Assembly (NCBI RefSeq): GCF_013415485.1
Contig: NZ_JACBXS010000005.1
Coordinates: forward strand, 90,368-154,367
Length of the DNA stretch: 64,000 bases
Origin: Rhabdonatronobacter sediminivivens
GTDB lineage: Bacteria; Pseudomonadota; Alphaproteobacteria; Rhodobacterales; Rhodobacteraceae
Direction of reading: 5' to 3'
How positions within the stretch are numbered: the stretch's first letter is position 1; the number at the start of each line of letters is the position of its first letter. The notes under the pieces are model-generated. The model was not told where the DNA came from. It searched no databases and worked only from the letters and a program-made list of their open reading frames with translations. Positions 1 to 8,840 of the stretch are shown here, piece after piece. The translations under genes and the position numbers were made by a program.

Positions 1-108
1 GCAATCACCGGGGGCCCAGTCGCTGCGGATGGTGCCGATGAAGGCCAGCGTGGCATCGGCTGACAGCGGGCCGGGCAGGGGCTGCTCGCCGGGACGCGGG
101 GTGTTCAT
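1..108 (-). CDS. trmO: TrmO-like tRNA (t6A37) methyltransferase, N-terminal fragment
   Basis: Only the first 36 codons lie in the window; the gene runs off the left edge. The ATG (108-106) overlaps the TGA of rlmE in an ATGA junction, so the two are translationally coupled. Residues 23-36 read [14 protein letters not shown], which fits the conserved start of the TrmO/YaeB fold (F-I-G-x-I-R-S, then D-C-P-K). TrmO N6-methylates the threonylcarbamoyl-adenosine at tRNA position 37 using SAM. The call rests on this short N-terminus and the RNA-modification neighbour, so it is moderate only. Confidence 0.55.
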   Translation of the reverse strand, partial: MNTPRPGEQPLPGPLSADATLAFIGTIRSDWAPGDC

Positions 109-836
109 GCCTCCGGCTCTGCAGGCGCCAGGCGGAAGCCGGTGGCGACCACGTATTTCTCGGCGCTGTCGGCGCGGCTGGCGGGGGGTTTGACATTGGC
201 AACCTTGGTGAAGCGTTGTTTCAGCCGGGCCTGCAGGTCGCTCTCGGCCCCGCCTGCCAGCACCTTGGCCACGAAGGTCCCGCCCTCTTCCAGCACGTCA
301 AAGGCGAATTCGGCCGCGGCCTCGCACAGGGCGATGATGCGCAGATGGTCGGTCTGGCGGTGCCCGGAACTGGCCGCGGCCATGTCCGACATCACCACAT
401 CCGCCCGCCCGCCCAGCCAGGCGCGAACCTTGTCATCGGCGCCGACTTCCAGGAAATCCAGCACATGGGTTTCGGCGCCGGGCAGGGGGTCAACCTCTTG
501 CAGGTCCACGCCCAGAACGCGGCCCACGGGCTTGCTGCGATCCTCGCCCAGGGCATTGACGCGGGCCACAGCCACCTGCAGCCAGCCGCCCGGCGCGCAG
601 CCCAGATCCACCACCCGCGCGCCGGGGCGCAAGAAGCGATACTTGTCATCCAGTTCGATGATCTTGTAGGCCGCGCGCCCGCGATACCCCTCACGCCGGG
701 CCGCCTGCACGTAAGGGTCATTCAACTGCCGCTCCAGCCAGCGGGTGGAGGACAGCTTGCGCCCCTTGGCGGTCTTTACCCGCACCCGCAATTCACGCTG
801 TCCCCGCCCCGAGGTCTGCTTGCCCTTGGCTGCCAT
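105..836 (-). CDS. rlmE: 23S rRNA (uridine-2'-O-)-methyltransferase RlmE (FtsJ/RrmJ)
   Basis: A 243-residue SAM-dependent methyltransferase; the family 2'-O-methylates U2552 of 23S rRNA on the 50S subunit. The SAM loop [10 protein letters not shown] is at residues 75-84. The catalytic K-D-K-E tetrad of FtsJ can be placed at K58 (AAYK), D151 (MSDMA), K191 (FVAKV) and E226 (SAEKYVV). The first 35 residues are a basic extension common in alphaproteobacterial members. It follows the ppx/gppA gene by 40 bases on the same strand and overlaps the trmO-like gene by 4 bases. This gives a likely ppx/gppA-rlmE-trmO transcript. Confidence 0.95.
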   Translation of the reverse strand: MAAKGKQTSGRGQRELRVRVKTAKGRKLSSTRWLERQLNDPYVQAARREGYRGRAAYKIIELDDKYRFLRPGARVVDLGCAPGGWLQVAVARVNALGEDRSKPVGRVLGVDLQEVDPLPGAETHVLDFLEVGADDKVRAWLGGRADVVMSDMAAASSGHRQTDHLRIIALCEAAAEFAFDVLEEGGTFVAKVLAGGAESDLQARLKQRFTKVANVKPPASRADSAEKYVVATGFRLAPAEPEA

Positions 837-876
837 GGTGTCTGCTCTCCCTGCCGCCGCCGGATGATCCGCAGGA

Positions 877-2019
877 TCAGACCGGCAGCAATACCCCGTC
901 CCGGGTCATCTGTGAATAGAGCAACCCCTCACGCAGCCCGCGGTCGGCCACGGACATCCGGTCCGTGGGCCAGACCCGCATCAGCGCCATCAGGATCGCC
1001 GCGCCGGACATGATCTGGGTGTGCCGCTCGCGCCCGATCCGCGGGTCCAGCCGCCGCCCTTCGGGGCCCAGCGCCAGATAATCGCGCACCACCTGGTCAA
1101 TCTGGTCCGAGGTCATGGTCAACCCGTCCACCTTGTTGCGGTCATAGCGCCGCAGCCCCAGGTAGGAGGCCGCCACCGTGGTGATGGTGCCTGAGGTGCC
1201 GATGATCTGAAACCCGTCGCGCGGTTGCGGCGAATGGTAGGGGCTGAAATCGGCCAGCTGTTCCTCGAAGAACCAGCTCATCAGGGCAAAGCGGGCGGCA
1301 TCATCGTCCACATCGGCGAACATGTCGCGCAGGGTGGCCACGCCCATCGGCACGCTGATCCAGTCCACCACCATGGCCTTGCCGGCCCGGGGGGTGCGCG
1401 AAAAGCCGCGGTGCATGTCCATGATCGCCGCGCGGCGCTGCGCCGGGGCCACTGATGACAGATCCACCCAGACCAGTTCCGTGGACCCGCCGCCGATATC
1501 CAGCACCAGCAACTGCTCGGTGCTCCGCGCCACCAGCGAGGCGCATGAGACAACCGCCAGACGGGCCTCTTCCTCAGGCGTGATGATATCCAGGTTCAGC
1601 CCGGTTTCACGGCGCACCTTGCGGATGAAGTCACGGCTGTTGCGGGCGCGGCGGCAGGCTTCGGTGGCCACCAGGCGCATCGAGGCGACGTCATGCTTGT
1701 CCAGCTTGGACCGGCAGATGCGCAGCGCATGCAGTGTGCGCTCCATCGGGCGATAGGATAATCGCCCGTATTGTTCCAGCCCGGTACCCAGCTCCACCGC
1801 TTTGGAGAAGCTGTCAACCACTTCAAACTGCGCGCCCTTCGGTCGGGCGATCAGCATGCGGCAACTGTTGGTGCCCAGGTCAAGCGCGGCATAAAGCCCC
1901 GCCCGTCCGGGCTTGGTCTGGCGCGGCGGCTTCGCCGATGTCGCGGCCCGCGCGGTCATGCCGGGGCCGTGGGTCGATTTCGGGTGCGCGCCCGCGCCTG
2001 CGGGACGCTCGGGCGTCAT
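877..2019 (-). CDS. Ppx/GppA family exopolyphosphatase / pppGpp phosphohydrolase, short form
   Basis: A 380-residue protein of the actin-like ASKHA fold. Phosphate-1 is visible around residues 44-60 ([17 protein letters not shown]) and phosphate-2 in [15 protein letters not shown] around residue 150. Members hydrolyse polyphosphate or the 5' phosphate of pppGpp; the sequence alone does not say which. The ATG at 2019 has GGAGGGCG just upstream. A later Met (MTARAATS, about 1959) is possible because residues 1-40 are low-complexity and basic. No HD domain follows, unlike the second Ppx/GppA protein at 39270-40880. It is divergent from creatinase and upstream of rlmE, an arrangement often seen in Rhodobacterales. 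Confidence 0.88.
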   Translation of the reverse strand: MTPERPAGAGAHPKSTHGPGMTARAATSAKPPRQTKPGRAGLYAALDLGTNSCRMLIARPKGAQFEVVDSFSKAVELGTGLEQYGRLSYRPMERTLHALRICRSKLDKHDVASMRLVATEACRRARNSRDFIRKVRRETGLNLDIITPEEEARLAVVSCASLVARSTEQLLVLDIGGGSTELVWVDLSSVAPAQRRAAIMDMHRGFSRTPRAGKAMVVDWISVPMGVATLRDMFADVDDDAARFALMSWFFEEQLADFSPYHSPQPRDGFQIIGTSGTITTVAASYLGLRRYDRNKVDGLTMTSDQIDQVVRDYLALGPEGRRLDPRIGRERHTQIMSGAAILMALMRVWPTDRMSVADRGLREGLLYSQMTRDGVLLPV

Positions 2020-2265
2020 TCATCGCCCTCCATATCGTGTTGCCTTCAAGGTAGCCGCAGCGGCGCGTTTGCGCAAGGATTCTGTCACAATTCCGACCTG
2101 CGCGCCGCAGCTTTGCACTGGCGATTCCGTCGCACGAATGGTAACGGTCAAGGATGCGGTGATGGCGTCACCGCCAGCGCGCGGCGCTGCCTGTCCGTCC
2201 TGTACGCCGGGATCCTTTCAGGAGGTTCCGGCCCCAAAGCGCCCGACCTCCGGTTCGAGGTCACC

Positions 2266-3480
2266 ATGTCACACATCCCCCGTCCACCGTTTCACCCCCT
2301 CCGCAACGGCGCGAAGGCTCCGCTGCCCTTTGCCGCCGCCGAATATGACGCCCGCCTGGCCGGGCTGCGCGCGATCATGGCCGATGCCGGGGTGGATGCC
2401 TGCGTGCTGACGTCCATGCACAATATCGCCTATTACAGCGGGTTCCTGTATTGCGCCTTCGGGCGGCCCTACGGGCTGGTGGTCACGCCCGGTGCCTGCG
2501 TCACCATTGCCGCCGGGATCGATGCCGGCCAGCCGTGGCGGCGCAGCCATGGTGAGGCGCTGACCTATACCGACTGGACGCGCGACAACTTCTGGCGCGC
2601 GGTGGCCCATGTGGCCGGAACGGGCGGCGTGATCGGGGTTGAGGGCGACCACCTGACCCGCAGCGCCGAAGCCGCCCTGCGCGCCTTCCTGGCCCCGCGC
2701 GCGCTGGTCGAAATCCATGCACAAACCATGACCCAGCGGATGCACAAATCCCCCGCCGAACGGGCGCTTATCCGCCAGGGCGCGCAGGTGGCCGATATCG
2801 GCGGCGAGGCCATCCGCGATGCCATCGCCATCGGCACGCGCGAGATCGATGTGGCCATGGCCGGGCGCGATGCGATGGAACTCGAGATCGCACGCCGCTT
2901 CCCCGATGCCGAATACCGCGACACCTGGGTCTGGTTCCAGTCCGGGCCGAACACCGACGGCGCCCATAACCCGGTCACATCCCGGCGCATCGGCGCGGGC
3001 GATATCCTCAGCCTGAACACATTTCCCATGATTTCGGGCTATTACACTGCGCTGGAACGCACGCTCTTTGCCGGCCATGTGGATGACGCCAGCCTGGGCG
3101 TGTGGCAGGCCAATGTGGCCGCGCATGAACTGGGGATCAGCCTGATCCGCCCCGGTGCCACATGTTCCGGCATCACCGCGCAGATCAACGATTTCCTGGC
3201 CGAACGGGATCTGCTGCACTACCGCACCTTCGGCTATGGCCACAGCTTCGGCATCCTGTCGCATTACTACGGGCGCGAGGCCGGGTTGGAACTGCGCGAG
3301 GATATCGACACCGTGCTGGAACCCGGCATGGTGATCTCCATGGAGCCGATGCTGACCATCCCCGAGGGCCAGCCCGGCGCCGGGGGCTACCGCGAACATG
3401 ACATCCTGATCGTCACCGAAGACGGGGCCGAAAACATCACCGGCTTCCCCTATGGCCCCGATCATAACGTGATCGGCTGA
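2266..3480 (+). CDS. creA: creatinase (creatine amidinohydrolase)
   Basis: A 404-residue M24 (pita-bread) family protein, almost the length of Pseudomonas creatinase (403). Characteristic stretches are MHNIAYYSGFLYCAFGRPYG, GQPWRR, YTDWTRDN, QSGPNTDGAHNPVT and YGHSFGILSHYYGREAGLEL. The creatinase catalytic histidine corresponds to His234 in DGAHNPV. Metal-ligand residues of M24 aminopeptidases are not conserved, as expected for this metal-independent hydrolase. It splits creatine to sarcosine and urea in the cytoplasm. The frame is open far upstream, but GAGG five bases before the ATG at 2266 and the match to known N-termini fix the start. Sarcosine oxidase genes lie 15 kb downstream and glyA 1 kb downstream, which suits creatine/sarcosine use. 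No creatininase is in the window. Confidence 0.93.
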   Translation: MSHIPRPPFHPLRNGAKAPLPFAAAEYDARLAGLRAIMADAGVDACVLTSMHNIAYYSGFLYCAFGRPYGLVVTPGACVTIAAGIDAGQPWRRSHGEALTYTDWTRDNFWRAVAHVAGTGGVIGVEGDHLTRSAEAALRAFLAPRALVEIHAQTMTQRMHKSPAERALIRQGAQVADIGGEAIRDAIAIGTREIDVAMAGRDAMELEIARRFPDAEYRDTWVWFQSGPNTDGAHNPVTSRRIGAGDILSLNTFPMISGYYTALERTLFAGHVDDASLGVWQANVAAHELGISLIRPGATCSGITAQINDFLAERDLLHYRTFGYGHSFGILSHYYGREAGLELREDIDTVLEPGMVISMEPMLTIPEGQPGAGGYREHDILIVTEDGAENITGFPYGPDHNVIG

Positions 3481-3490
3481 CGACAATGCC

Positions 3491-3560
3491 TGCCTGGCGC
3501 CCGCGCCAGGCAGCGCCCGGAAGGCGCAACGGGTGGGCGGGTGGGCGGCTTCCGGGCGCT
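3491..3560. repeat. copy A: tight 10-bp hairpin plus G-quadruplex-loop hairpin
   Basis: Two abutting hairpins lie between convergent creA and nadK. The first (3491-3512) has 10-bp arms TGCCTGGCGC/GCGCCAGGCA and a 2-base loop, and suits termination of creA. The second has perfect 12-bp arms AGCGCCCGGAAG (3512-3523) and its complement (3549-3560). It encloses GGGTGGGCGGGTGGG at 3531-3545 on the plus strand. Read from nadK, 24 bases after its stop, the loop is C-rich. The two hairpins share base 3512. No T-tract follows either. One of eight related elements in the window. Confidence 0.8.
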
Positions 3561-3583
3561 TCCCCGCCCAGCCACGGGGCAGC

Positions 3584-4348
3584 TCAGCTGAACTGTTCGC
3601 GCATCAGGCGTTCATCCAGCCCGTGACCGGGGTCGAACAACAGGCTGTGGGTCACATCCATATCGGCGGCGATTTCCACCCGCTTCACATCCCGCACCGA
3701 CCGGCTGTCGGCATCGGCCATCACCGGGCGTTTTCCCGGGTGCAGAACCTCGAAGCGCACGCTCGAGCTCATCCGCACCAGCGCCCCGCGCCAGCGCCGG
3801 GGGCGAAAGGCCGCCACCGGGGTCAGCGCCAGAACCGGCGCGCCCATGGGCAGGATCGGTCCATGGGCGGAATAGTTATACGCCGTGGACCCCGCAGGCG
3901 TGGCCAGCAGTGCGCCATCGCAGACCAGCTCTTCCATGCGCAGATGCCCGTCCACCCAGATGCGCAGCTTGGCCGCCTGCGCGCCCTCGCGCAGCAATGA
4001 AACCTCGTTGATCGCCAGCGCCTCATGGACATCGCCGCAAACCGTCGTGGCGCGCATCCGAAGCGGGTTGATCTGCGCAGTCTCGGCCCGGGCCAGCCGT
4101 TCATAAAGCCCCCCGGGGCGATAACTGTTCATCAGGAACCCCACCGTGCCCCGGTTCATGCCAAAGACCGGTGCGGGCAGGTGTTGCGTGGCATGCAGCG
4201 TGCTCAGCATGAAGCCGTCCCCGCCCAGCGCCACGATGATATCTGCTGCCTCCAGGGGGTGGTTGATGTAGCGCGCCGACAGGATCGCCAGGGCTTCCTG
4301 CGCGTCGGCGGCCGGGCTGGCCGTGAACCCCAGTCTGGGTTGCGTCAT
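3584..4348 (-). CDS. nadK: NAD kinase
   Basis: A 254-residue ATP-NAD kinase, the family that phosphorylates NAD at the 2' position of its adenosine to make NADP. The diagnostic GGDG motif is at residues 42-45 ([10 protein letters not shown]). The second signature surrounds [10 protein letters not shown], and the C-terminal part has [19 protein letters not shown], the NE/GS-rich lobe of the family. Length and start (ATG at 4348) are normal for alphaproteobacteria. It is divergent from glyA and convergent with creatinase; element A lies 24 bases past its stop. Confidence 0.95.
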   Translation of the reverse strand: MTQPRLGFTASPAADAQEALAILSARYINHPLEAADIIVALGGDGFMLSTLHATQHLPAPVFGMNRGTVGFLMNSYRPGGLYERLARAETAQINPLRMRATTVCGDVHEALAINEVSLLREGAQAAKLRIWVDGHLRMEELVCDGALLATPAGSTAYNYSAHGPILPMGAPVLALTPVAAFRPRRWRGALVRMSSSVRFEVLHPGKRPVMADADSRSVRDVKRVEIAADMDVTHSLLFDPGHGLDERLMREQFS

Positions 4349-4473
4349 GCGCTTATGCTCCTTGCGCGGCGATGGTGCTGTTTGTCGCGCGCCGCGGCAG
4401 GCTTGGCAAGCGCATCACGCGGAAAATCGGCGCCTGCAGCGCCCTTGCGCCGGCATGCGTCGTTTTCGGCGCT

Positions 4474-4501
4474 TTGCGATCCGGTGCAGTTGCGCTATGT
4501 C
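4474..4501 (+). promoter_or_regulatory. candidate sigma-70 promoter of glyA
   Basis: TTGCGA (4474-4479), a 16-base spacer and TATGTC (4496-4501) lie about 45 bases before the glyA ATG, in the nadK-glyA divergent gap. The -35 half matches consensus at the TTG only in part and the -10 half is weak, so this is a guess from spacing and position. No glycine riboswitch fold was recognised in this gap. Confidence 0.25.
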
Positions 4502-4547
4502 ACCGCCCAGACAAGGGACGGCCACCACCACGCGCGAGGAGACTGCC

Positions 4548-5843
4548 ATGAACATCACCCACCGTGACTCCGGGTTCTTTACCGAGGCGCTTGAATCGCG
4601 CGACCCCGAACTTTTCGGCGCCATCCGCAACGAGCTGGGACGCCAGCGCGACGAGATCGAGCTGATCGCCTCGGAAAACATCGTCAGCCGCGCGGTGATG
4701 GAGGCCCAGGGCTCGGTGATGACCAACAAATACGCCGAAGGCTATCCGGGGCGGCGCTACTACGGTGGGTGTCAGTTCGTGGACGTGGCCGAGGAACTGG
4801 CCATCGCCCGCGCCTGCGAGTTGTTCGGCGTCGGTTTCGCCAATGTGCAGCCCAATTCCGGCAGCCAGGCCAACCAGGGCGTGTTCACCGCGCTGATGCG
4901 CCCCGGCGACACCTTCCTGGCCATGGACCTGTCCGCAGGCGGGCACCTCACCCACGGAGCACCGGTCAACCAGTCCGGCAAATGGTTCAACGCCGTGCAT
5001 TACGGGGTGAAGCGCGACGATCAGCGCATCGATTACGACCATGTCGCCGCCCTTGCCGCCGAGCACAAGCCGAAGATCATCATCGCCGGCGGCTCGGCCA
5101 TCCCGCGCCAGATCGATTTTGCCCGCTTCCGCGAGATCGCCGACAGCGTGGGCGCGTATCTGATGGTGGACATGGCGCATTTCGCCGGGCTGGTTGCGGC
5201 GGGCGTACATCCCTCGCCCTTCCCGCATGCGCATGTGGCCACCACCACCACGCACAAGACCCTGCGCGGCCCGCGCGGCGGCATGATCCTGACCAAAGAC
5301 GAGGGTCTGGCCAAGAAGTTCAACAGCGCCATCTTCCCCGGCATCCAGGGCGGGCCGCTGATGCATGTCATCGCCGCCAAGGCTGTGGCCTTCGGCGAGG
5401 CTCTGCGCCCCGAGTTCAAGGATTACGCCACCCAGGTGATCAAGAACGCGCAGGCGCTTTCGGATCAGCTGATCAAGGGCGGGCTGGATATCGTTACGGG
5501 TGGTACCGACACGCATGTGATGCTGGTGGACCTGCGGCCAAAGGGCGTGAAGGGCAATGACACCGAAAAGGCGCTGGGCCGCGCGCATATCACCTGCAAC
5601 AAGAACGGCATTCCCTTTGACCCGGAAAAGCCGATGGTGACCTCGGGGGTGCGGCTGGGCACACCGGCGGCCACCACGCGCGGGTTTGCCGAGGCCGAGT
5701 TCCGCCAGGTGGCCGACTGGATCACCGAAGTGGTGGACGGGCTGGCCGCCAATGGTGCCGATGGCAACAGCGCGGTGGAGGCCAAGGTCAAGGCCGAGGT
5801 CGCCGAACTCTGCGCCCGCTTCCCGGTCTATCCAACGCTCTGA
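4548..5843 (+). CDS. glyA: serine hydroxymethyltransferase
   Basis: A 431-residue PLP enzyme, the usual SHMT length. Visible family marks are [10 protein letters not shown] near residue 40, [33 protein letters not shown], and the PLP lysine in [16 protein letters not shown] (Lys237). It interconverts serine and glycine with THF/5,10-methylene-THF. The upstream frame is open, but AGGAG seven bases before ATG 4548 and the [11 protein letters not shown] start decide the N-terminus. Glycine and methylene-THF are also the products of the sarcosine oxidase encoded at 18.8-24.4 kb, so the two could meet in one-carbon metabolism. This is pathway logic, not shown by the DNA. Confidence 0.97.
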   Translation: MNITHRDSGFFTEALESRDPELFGAIRNELGRQRDEIELIASENIVSRAVMEAQGSVMTNKYAEGYPGRRYYGGCQFVDVAEELAIARACELFGVGFANVQPNSGSQANQGVFTALMRPGDTFLAMDLSAGGHLTHGAPVNQSGKWFNAVHYGVKRDDQRIDYDHVAALAAEHKPKIIIAGGSAIPRQIDFARFREIADSVGAYLMVDMAHFAGLVAAGVHPSPFPHAHVATTTTHKTLRGPRGGMILTKDEGLAKKFNSAIFPGIQGGPLMHVIAAKAVAFGEALRPEFKDYATQVIKNAQALSDQLIKGGLDIVTGGTDTHVMLVDLRPKGVKGNDTEKALGRAHITCNKNGIPFDPEKPMVTSGVRLGTPAATTRGFAEAEFRQVADWITEVVDGLAANGADGNSAVEAKVKAEVAELCARFPVYPTL

Positions 5844-5877
5844 TCCCCCCGGCGCGGTGCATCCGGCAAACGGGGGG

Positions 5878-5954
5878 AGCGCCCGCTCGGCGCACCTCCC
5901 ACCCACCCACCCCGGTGCACCTCGCGGGCGCTGTCCGGTGCGATCGCACCGGAC
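5878..5954. repeat. copy B: C-rich-loop hairpin plus 22-base perfect palindrome
   Basis: 35 bases after the glyA stop. Nine-bp arms AGCGCCCGC (5878-5886) and GCGGGCGCT (5924-5932) enclose CCCACCCACCCACCCC at 5898-5913. An inner imperfect stem GCGCACC/GGTGCAC narrows the loop. It is followed at once by the perfect palindrome GTCCGGTGCG-AT-CGCACCGGAC (5933-5954). The C-rich strand is sense for glyA, so the quadruplex-capable strand is the template. Confidence 0.8.
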
Positions 5955-5966
5955 GCCACTTGTTGA

Positions 5967-6040
5967 TGGTTCTGCGCCTGCGCAGGACCATGCCCCTCCG
6001 AGGGCGCCAGGGTGGGCGGGTGGGGCGCCCGAGGAGGGGC
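5967..6040. repeat. copy C: G-quadruplex-loop hairpin plus short hairpin, facing iorB
   Basis: Read from the iorB-like gene on the minus strand, it begins 5 bases after the stop. Arms GCCCCTCC (5992-5999)/GGAGGGGC (6033-6040) continue, after a 2-base internal loop, into GGGCGCC (6002-6008)/GGCGCCC (6024-6030). The plus-strand core is GGGTGGGCGGGTGGGG at 6010-6025; its last two Gs overlap the inner arm. A short hairpin with a CT loop (5967-5977 with 5980-5990, one G-T pair) follows in the iorB sense. Copies B and C mirror each other between convergent glyA and iorB. Confidence 0.8.
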
Positions 6041-6044
6041 ATTC

Positions 6045-8300
6045 CTACACCCGGAAATCGAACTGCAGGCTCAGGGGAAGTGTGCGAACGCGCTCTCCGG
6101 TCAGGGCAAAGACTGCATTGGCCAGGGCAGGGGCTGCGGGCGGTGTGCCCGGTTCGCCCACGCCGCCCATATGCGGGTTGTTCTCCAGGATCCGCACCGA
6201 AATCTCCGGTACACTGTCCATGCGCAGGGCGTCGTAATCGGGGAAATTGCGCTGCTCCACCATGCCGTCGGCAAAGGTGATCTGTCCCGTCACCGCCGCC
6301 GAAAGACCGTAGATCAGCCCCGATTCCATCTGCGCGCGCACGATCCCCGGGTCCAGGACCCGCCCGGGATCACAGGCGATCCAGGCCCGGGTGATCCGCA
6401 GGCTGCCATTCTCCCGCGCCAGTTCGACCACCTGCGCCGTGGGGGTGCCGAAGGAATGGCAAAAGGCCACCCCCTGCGCGCGCCCCTCGGGCGGGTTGCC
6501 CCAGTCGGACATCTCGGCCACGGCCTCCAGCACCTGCGCCGAGGGGGCGTGTTCATCGCGCATATGCGCCAGCCGGAAGGCCAGCGGATCGGCGCCGGCG
6601 GCATGGGCCAGTTCGTCGATGAAGCATTCGTGGAAAAACGCATTCTGCGAATTGCCCACCGCGCGCCAGAAGCCCACGGGCACATCCAGATCGGCCAGAT
6701 ATCCACGCACGCGATAATTCGGGATGGCATAGGGCTGGTCGAACAGCCCTTCCACATGGCCCTTGTCCGGCCCACCCATGCGCCGCCCGGTCATCCGTGC
6801 GATGGCCTGATGACTGACCGAGGATGCGGCCACCTGCGCGTCAAACGCCACCGCCCGCCCATCGGCCACGGCACCGCGCATCCGTGCGATCGCAGCGGGG
6901 CGCAGGAACCCATGGGCCATATCTTCCTCGCGGCTATAGGTCAGGCGGATCGGCGTGCCGGGCAGGGCGGCCGCCAGTTTTGCCGCGTAATGGGTGAAAT
7001 CGCTTTCCGCGCGGCGCCCGAAACCGCCCCCCATATAGGTGCTGTGCAGGGTCACCTCCTCGGGGGTGATCCCGGCGGCGCGCGCGGCACGTTCCTGATG
7101 CAGGCGCGGGGCCTGGTTGCCGCACCAGAGCGTCAGATGACCCTCCTCCAGCAGGGCCGTGGCGCTCATGGGCTCCATGGTGGCATGGTGGAGGAAGGGG
7201 GCGCGGTATTCCAGCTCCAGCGCCTCGGAGGCGTCGGAGATGGCGCGCTCCGGATCGCCGTCATTGCGCATGCGCGAGTTGCGGCGGTCGTCAAAAGCCT
7301 CGGCAATGCGGTCGAACATGGCTTCGATGCTGTCGGGCAGATCGCCGCGCTGCCAGTCGACCTCCAGCGCCTGCGCGCCTTGCATCGCGGCCCAGGTGTT
7401 GCGTGCGACAACGCCGATCCCGTCTTCCAGATCGATCACATGGGCCACGCCGGGCACCGCCAGCGCGGGGTCCGGGTTGAACCCGGCCACGCGCCCACCG
7501 GGATAGGGGCAGAGCCGCAGCGCCGCGCAGTGCAGCCCCGGCAGCTTGATGTCGGTGCCGAATTCCGCGGTGCCGGTGACCTTGGCCACCATGTCCAGCC
7601 GGGGCAGGGACCGGCCCAGCAAGCGCCATTGCGACGGGTCGCGCAGCGCGGGTTGCGGCACGGGGCGGGTTGCGGCCTCGGCCGCCAGTTCGCCATAGGG
7701 CAGCTTTGTTCCGTCAGGGGCCAGCACCTGGCCGGCTTCGGTGCGCAGTTGCGCCACCTCTACGCCCAGCCGGTCGGCGGCCACGGCCTTGAGCGCCTCG
7801 CGCGCGCCGGCGCCGGCCAGCCGCATCCGTTCATAGGCATCGACCGTGGAAGTTGACCCCCCCGTCACCTGCAGACCCAGCACCTTCGAGGCCGCGCCCA
7901 GGGTTTCGGCCAGGGCGATCTGCCACCCCTTCATCGCGTAATCAGCCACCGGAAGGGCGCCATGCATCAACGCGCCATTGTAATAGGCGGCCGAGGGCGG
8001 GCCATGCCAGTGGCGCACCTGCGCCCAATCCACATCCAGTTCCTCGGCCACCAGCGCGGCAAGGGTGGTGTGGATGCCCTGGCCCATCTCGGCCCTTGGG
8101 GTGATGATGGTGATCGCATCGCCGTCGATGATCAGATAGGGGTTCAGCGTGGCCCCGCTTTCGGGGGCCAGGGGATTGTCCACGGGGCGGCGGACCTGCC
8201 AGATGCCGAAGGCCGCGCCACCGGCCACGGCCACGGCGCCGACCAGAAGCGTGCGACGGGTGATCCGGCCCAGCTTGCTGCCCTTTTTGCTTTTAGTCAT
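6045..8300 (-). CDS. molybdopterin-binding large subunit of an isoquinoline 1-oxidoreductase-like aldehyde/xanthine dehydrogenase family enzyme
   Basis: A 751-residue xanthine-oxidase-family large subunit of the IorB type. It has a twin-arginine signal near residues 13-33 (RITRRTLLVGAVAVAGG), so it should be exported folded with its cofactor. Family marks are EMGQGIHTTLAALVAEEL, the molybdenum-cofactor stretch CGNQAPRLHQE, HSTYMGGGFGRR, and the C-terminal GEPGTPPAAPALANAVF, which holds the catalytic glutamate. The 2Fe-2S subunit gene ends 3 bases upstream, giving an iorAB-like pair. No FAD subunit gene is adjacent. This suggests electrons leave through cytochrome c or another periplasmic carrier, as known for IorAB-type enzymes. 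The substrate cannot be read from sequence. Confidence 0.88.
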   Translation of the reverse strand: MTKSKKGSKLGRITRRTLLVGAVAVAGGAAFGIWQVRRPVDNPLAPESGATLNPYLIIDGDAITIITPRAEMGQGIHTTLAALVAEELDVDWAQVRHWHGPPSAAYYNGALMHGALPVADYAMKGWQIALAETLGAASKVLGLQVTGGSTSTVDAYERMRLAGAGAREALKAVAADRLGVEVAQLRTEAGQVLAPDGTKLPYGELAAEAATRPVPQPALRDPSQWRLLGRSLPRLDMVAKVTGTAEFGTDIKLPGLHCAALRLCPYPGGRVAGFNPDPALAVPGVAHVIDLEDGIGVVARNTWAAMQGAQALEVDWQRGDLPDSIEAMFDRIAEAFDDRRNSRMRNDGDPERAISDASEALELEYRAPFLHHATMEPMSATALLEEGHLTLWCGNQAPRLHQERAARAAGITPEEVTLHSTYMGGGFGRRAESDFTHYAAKLAAALPGTPIRLTYSREEDMAHGFLRPAAIARMRGAVADGRAVAFDAQVAASSVSHQAIARMTGRRMGGPDKGHVEGLFDQPYAIPNYRVRGYLADLDVPVGFWRAVGNSQNAFFHECFIDELAHAAGADPLAFRLAHMRDEHAPSAQVLEAVAEMSDWGNPPEGRAQGVAFCHSFGTPTAQVVELARENGSLRITRAWIACDPGRVLDPGIVRAQMESGLIYGLSAAVTGQITFADGMVEQRNFPDYDALRMDSVPEISVRILENNPHMGGVGEPGTPPAAPALANAVFALTGERVRTLPLSLQFDFRV

Positions 8301-8303
8301 GCT

Positions 8304-8786
8304 TCAGGCCTCGGACATCGCGGCGGCGGCATCGTGGATGGCCGCACGGATCGCCGGATAGGTGCCGCAGCGGCACAGATTCCCGGACATGGCGGCATTG
8401 ATGGCGGCATCGTCAGGCGTTGGGTTCTCGGCCAGAAGTGCGGCGGCCTGCAGGATCTGGCCGGGCTGGCAATAGCCGCATTGCGCCGCCTGATGGCGCA
8501 CCCAGGCCGCCTGCAGCGGGGCAAGGGCTTCGGGGGTGCCGAAGCCTTCGATGGTGGTCACTTCGTCCCAGACATCGGCCAGCGGCAGCGCACAGGCGCG
8601 CACGGCCTCGCCCGCGACCAGCACGGTGCAGGCGCCGCAGGCCGCGACCCCGCAGCCGTATTTTGTCCCCGTGAGGCCCAGTTCATCGCGCAGCACCCAC
8701 AGCAGCGGCGTCTCGCCCGGCAGGTCCAGGCTGTGGCGGGTGCCGTTCACGGTCACGTCATGCGGCATCTGGGGCGCTCCTGTCAT
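8304..8786 (-). CDS. (2Fe-2S)-binding small subunit of the IorA-type hydroxylase
   Basis: A 160-residue two-domain iron-sulfur protein. The plant-ferredoxin-like cluster is C-G-x3-C-G-A-C ([13 protein letters not shown], about residues 44-56) with its fourth Cys at VRACALPL. The second cluster uses CGYCQPGQ and [10 protein letters not shown]. Members pass electrons from the Mo site of the large subunit. ATG 8786 has GAGAGGA upstream; a later Met (MPHDVTV) is less likely. It carries no signal peptide of its own and would ride out on the Tat signal of its partner, as known for this family. Co-transcribed with the large subunit. Confidence 0.9.
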   Translation of the reverse strand: MTGAPQMPHDVTVNGTRHSLDLPGETPLLWVLRDELGLTGTKYGCGVAACGACTVLVAGEAVRACALPLADVWDEVTTIEGFGTPEALAPLQAAWVRHQAAQCGYCQPGQILQAAALLAENPTPDDAAINAAMSGNLCRCGTYPAIRAAIHDAAAAMSEA

Positions 8787-8840
8787 CAGTGTCCTCTCGC
8801 AATAGGTGCGCCGGATCGCGCCGTGTTCAAGACCGGACGA

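Noticed and set aside
4349..4547. Glycine riboswitch upstream of glyA
   Set aside because: The tandem-aptamer conserved core could not be found in the divergent gap.
6012..7856. Long open frame antisense to the iorB-like gene
   Set aside because: GC-rich DNA keeps antisense frames open; composition is His/Gly/Arg-rich with no domain, and the sense strand codes a complete enzyme.
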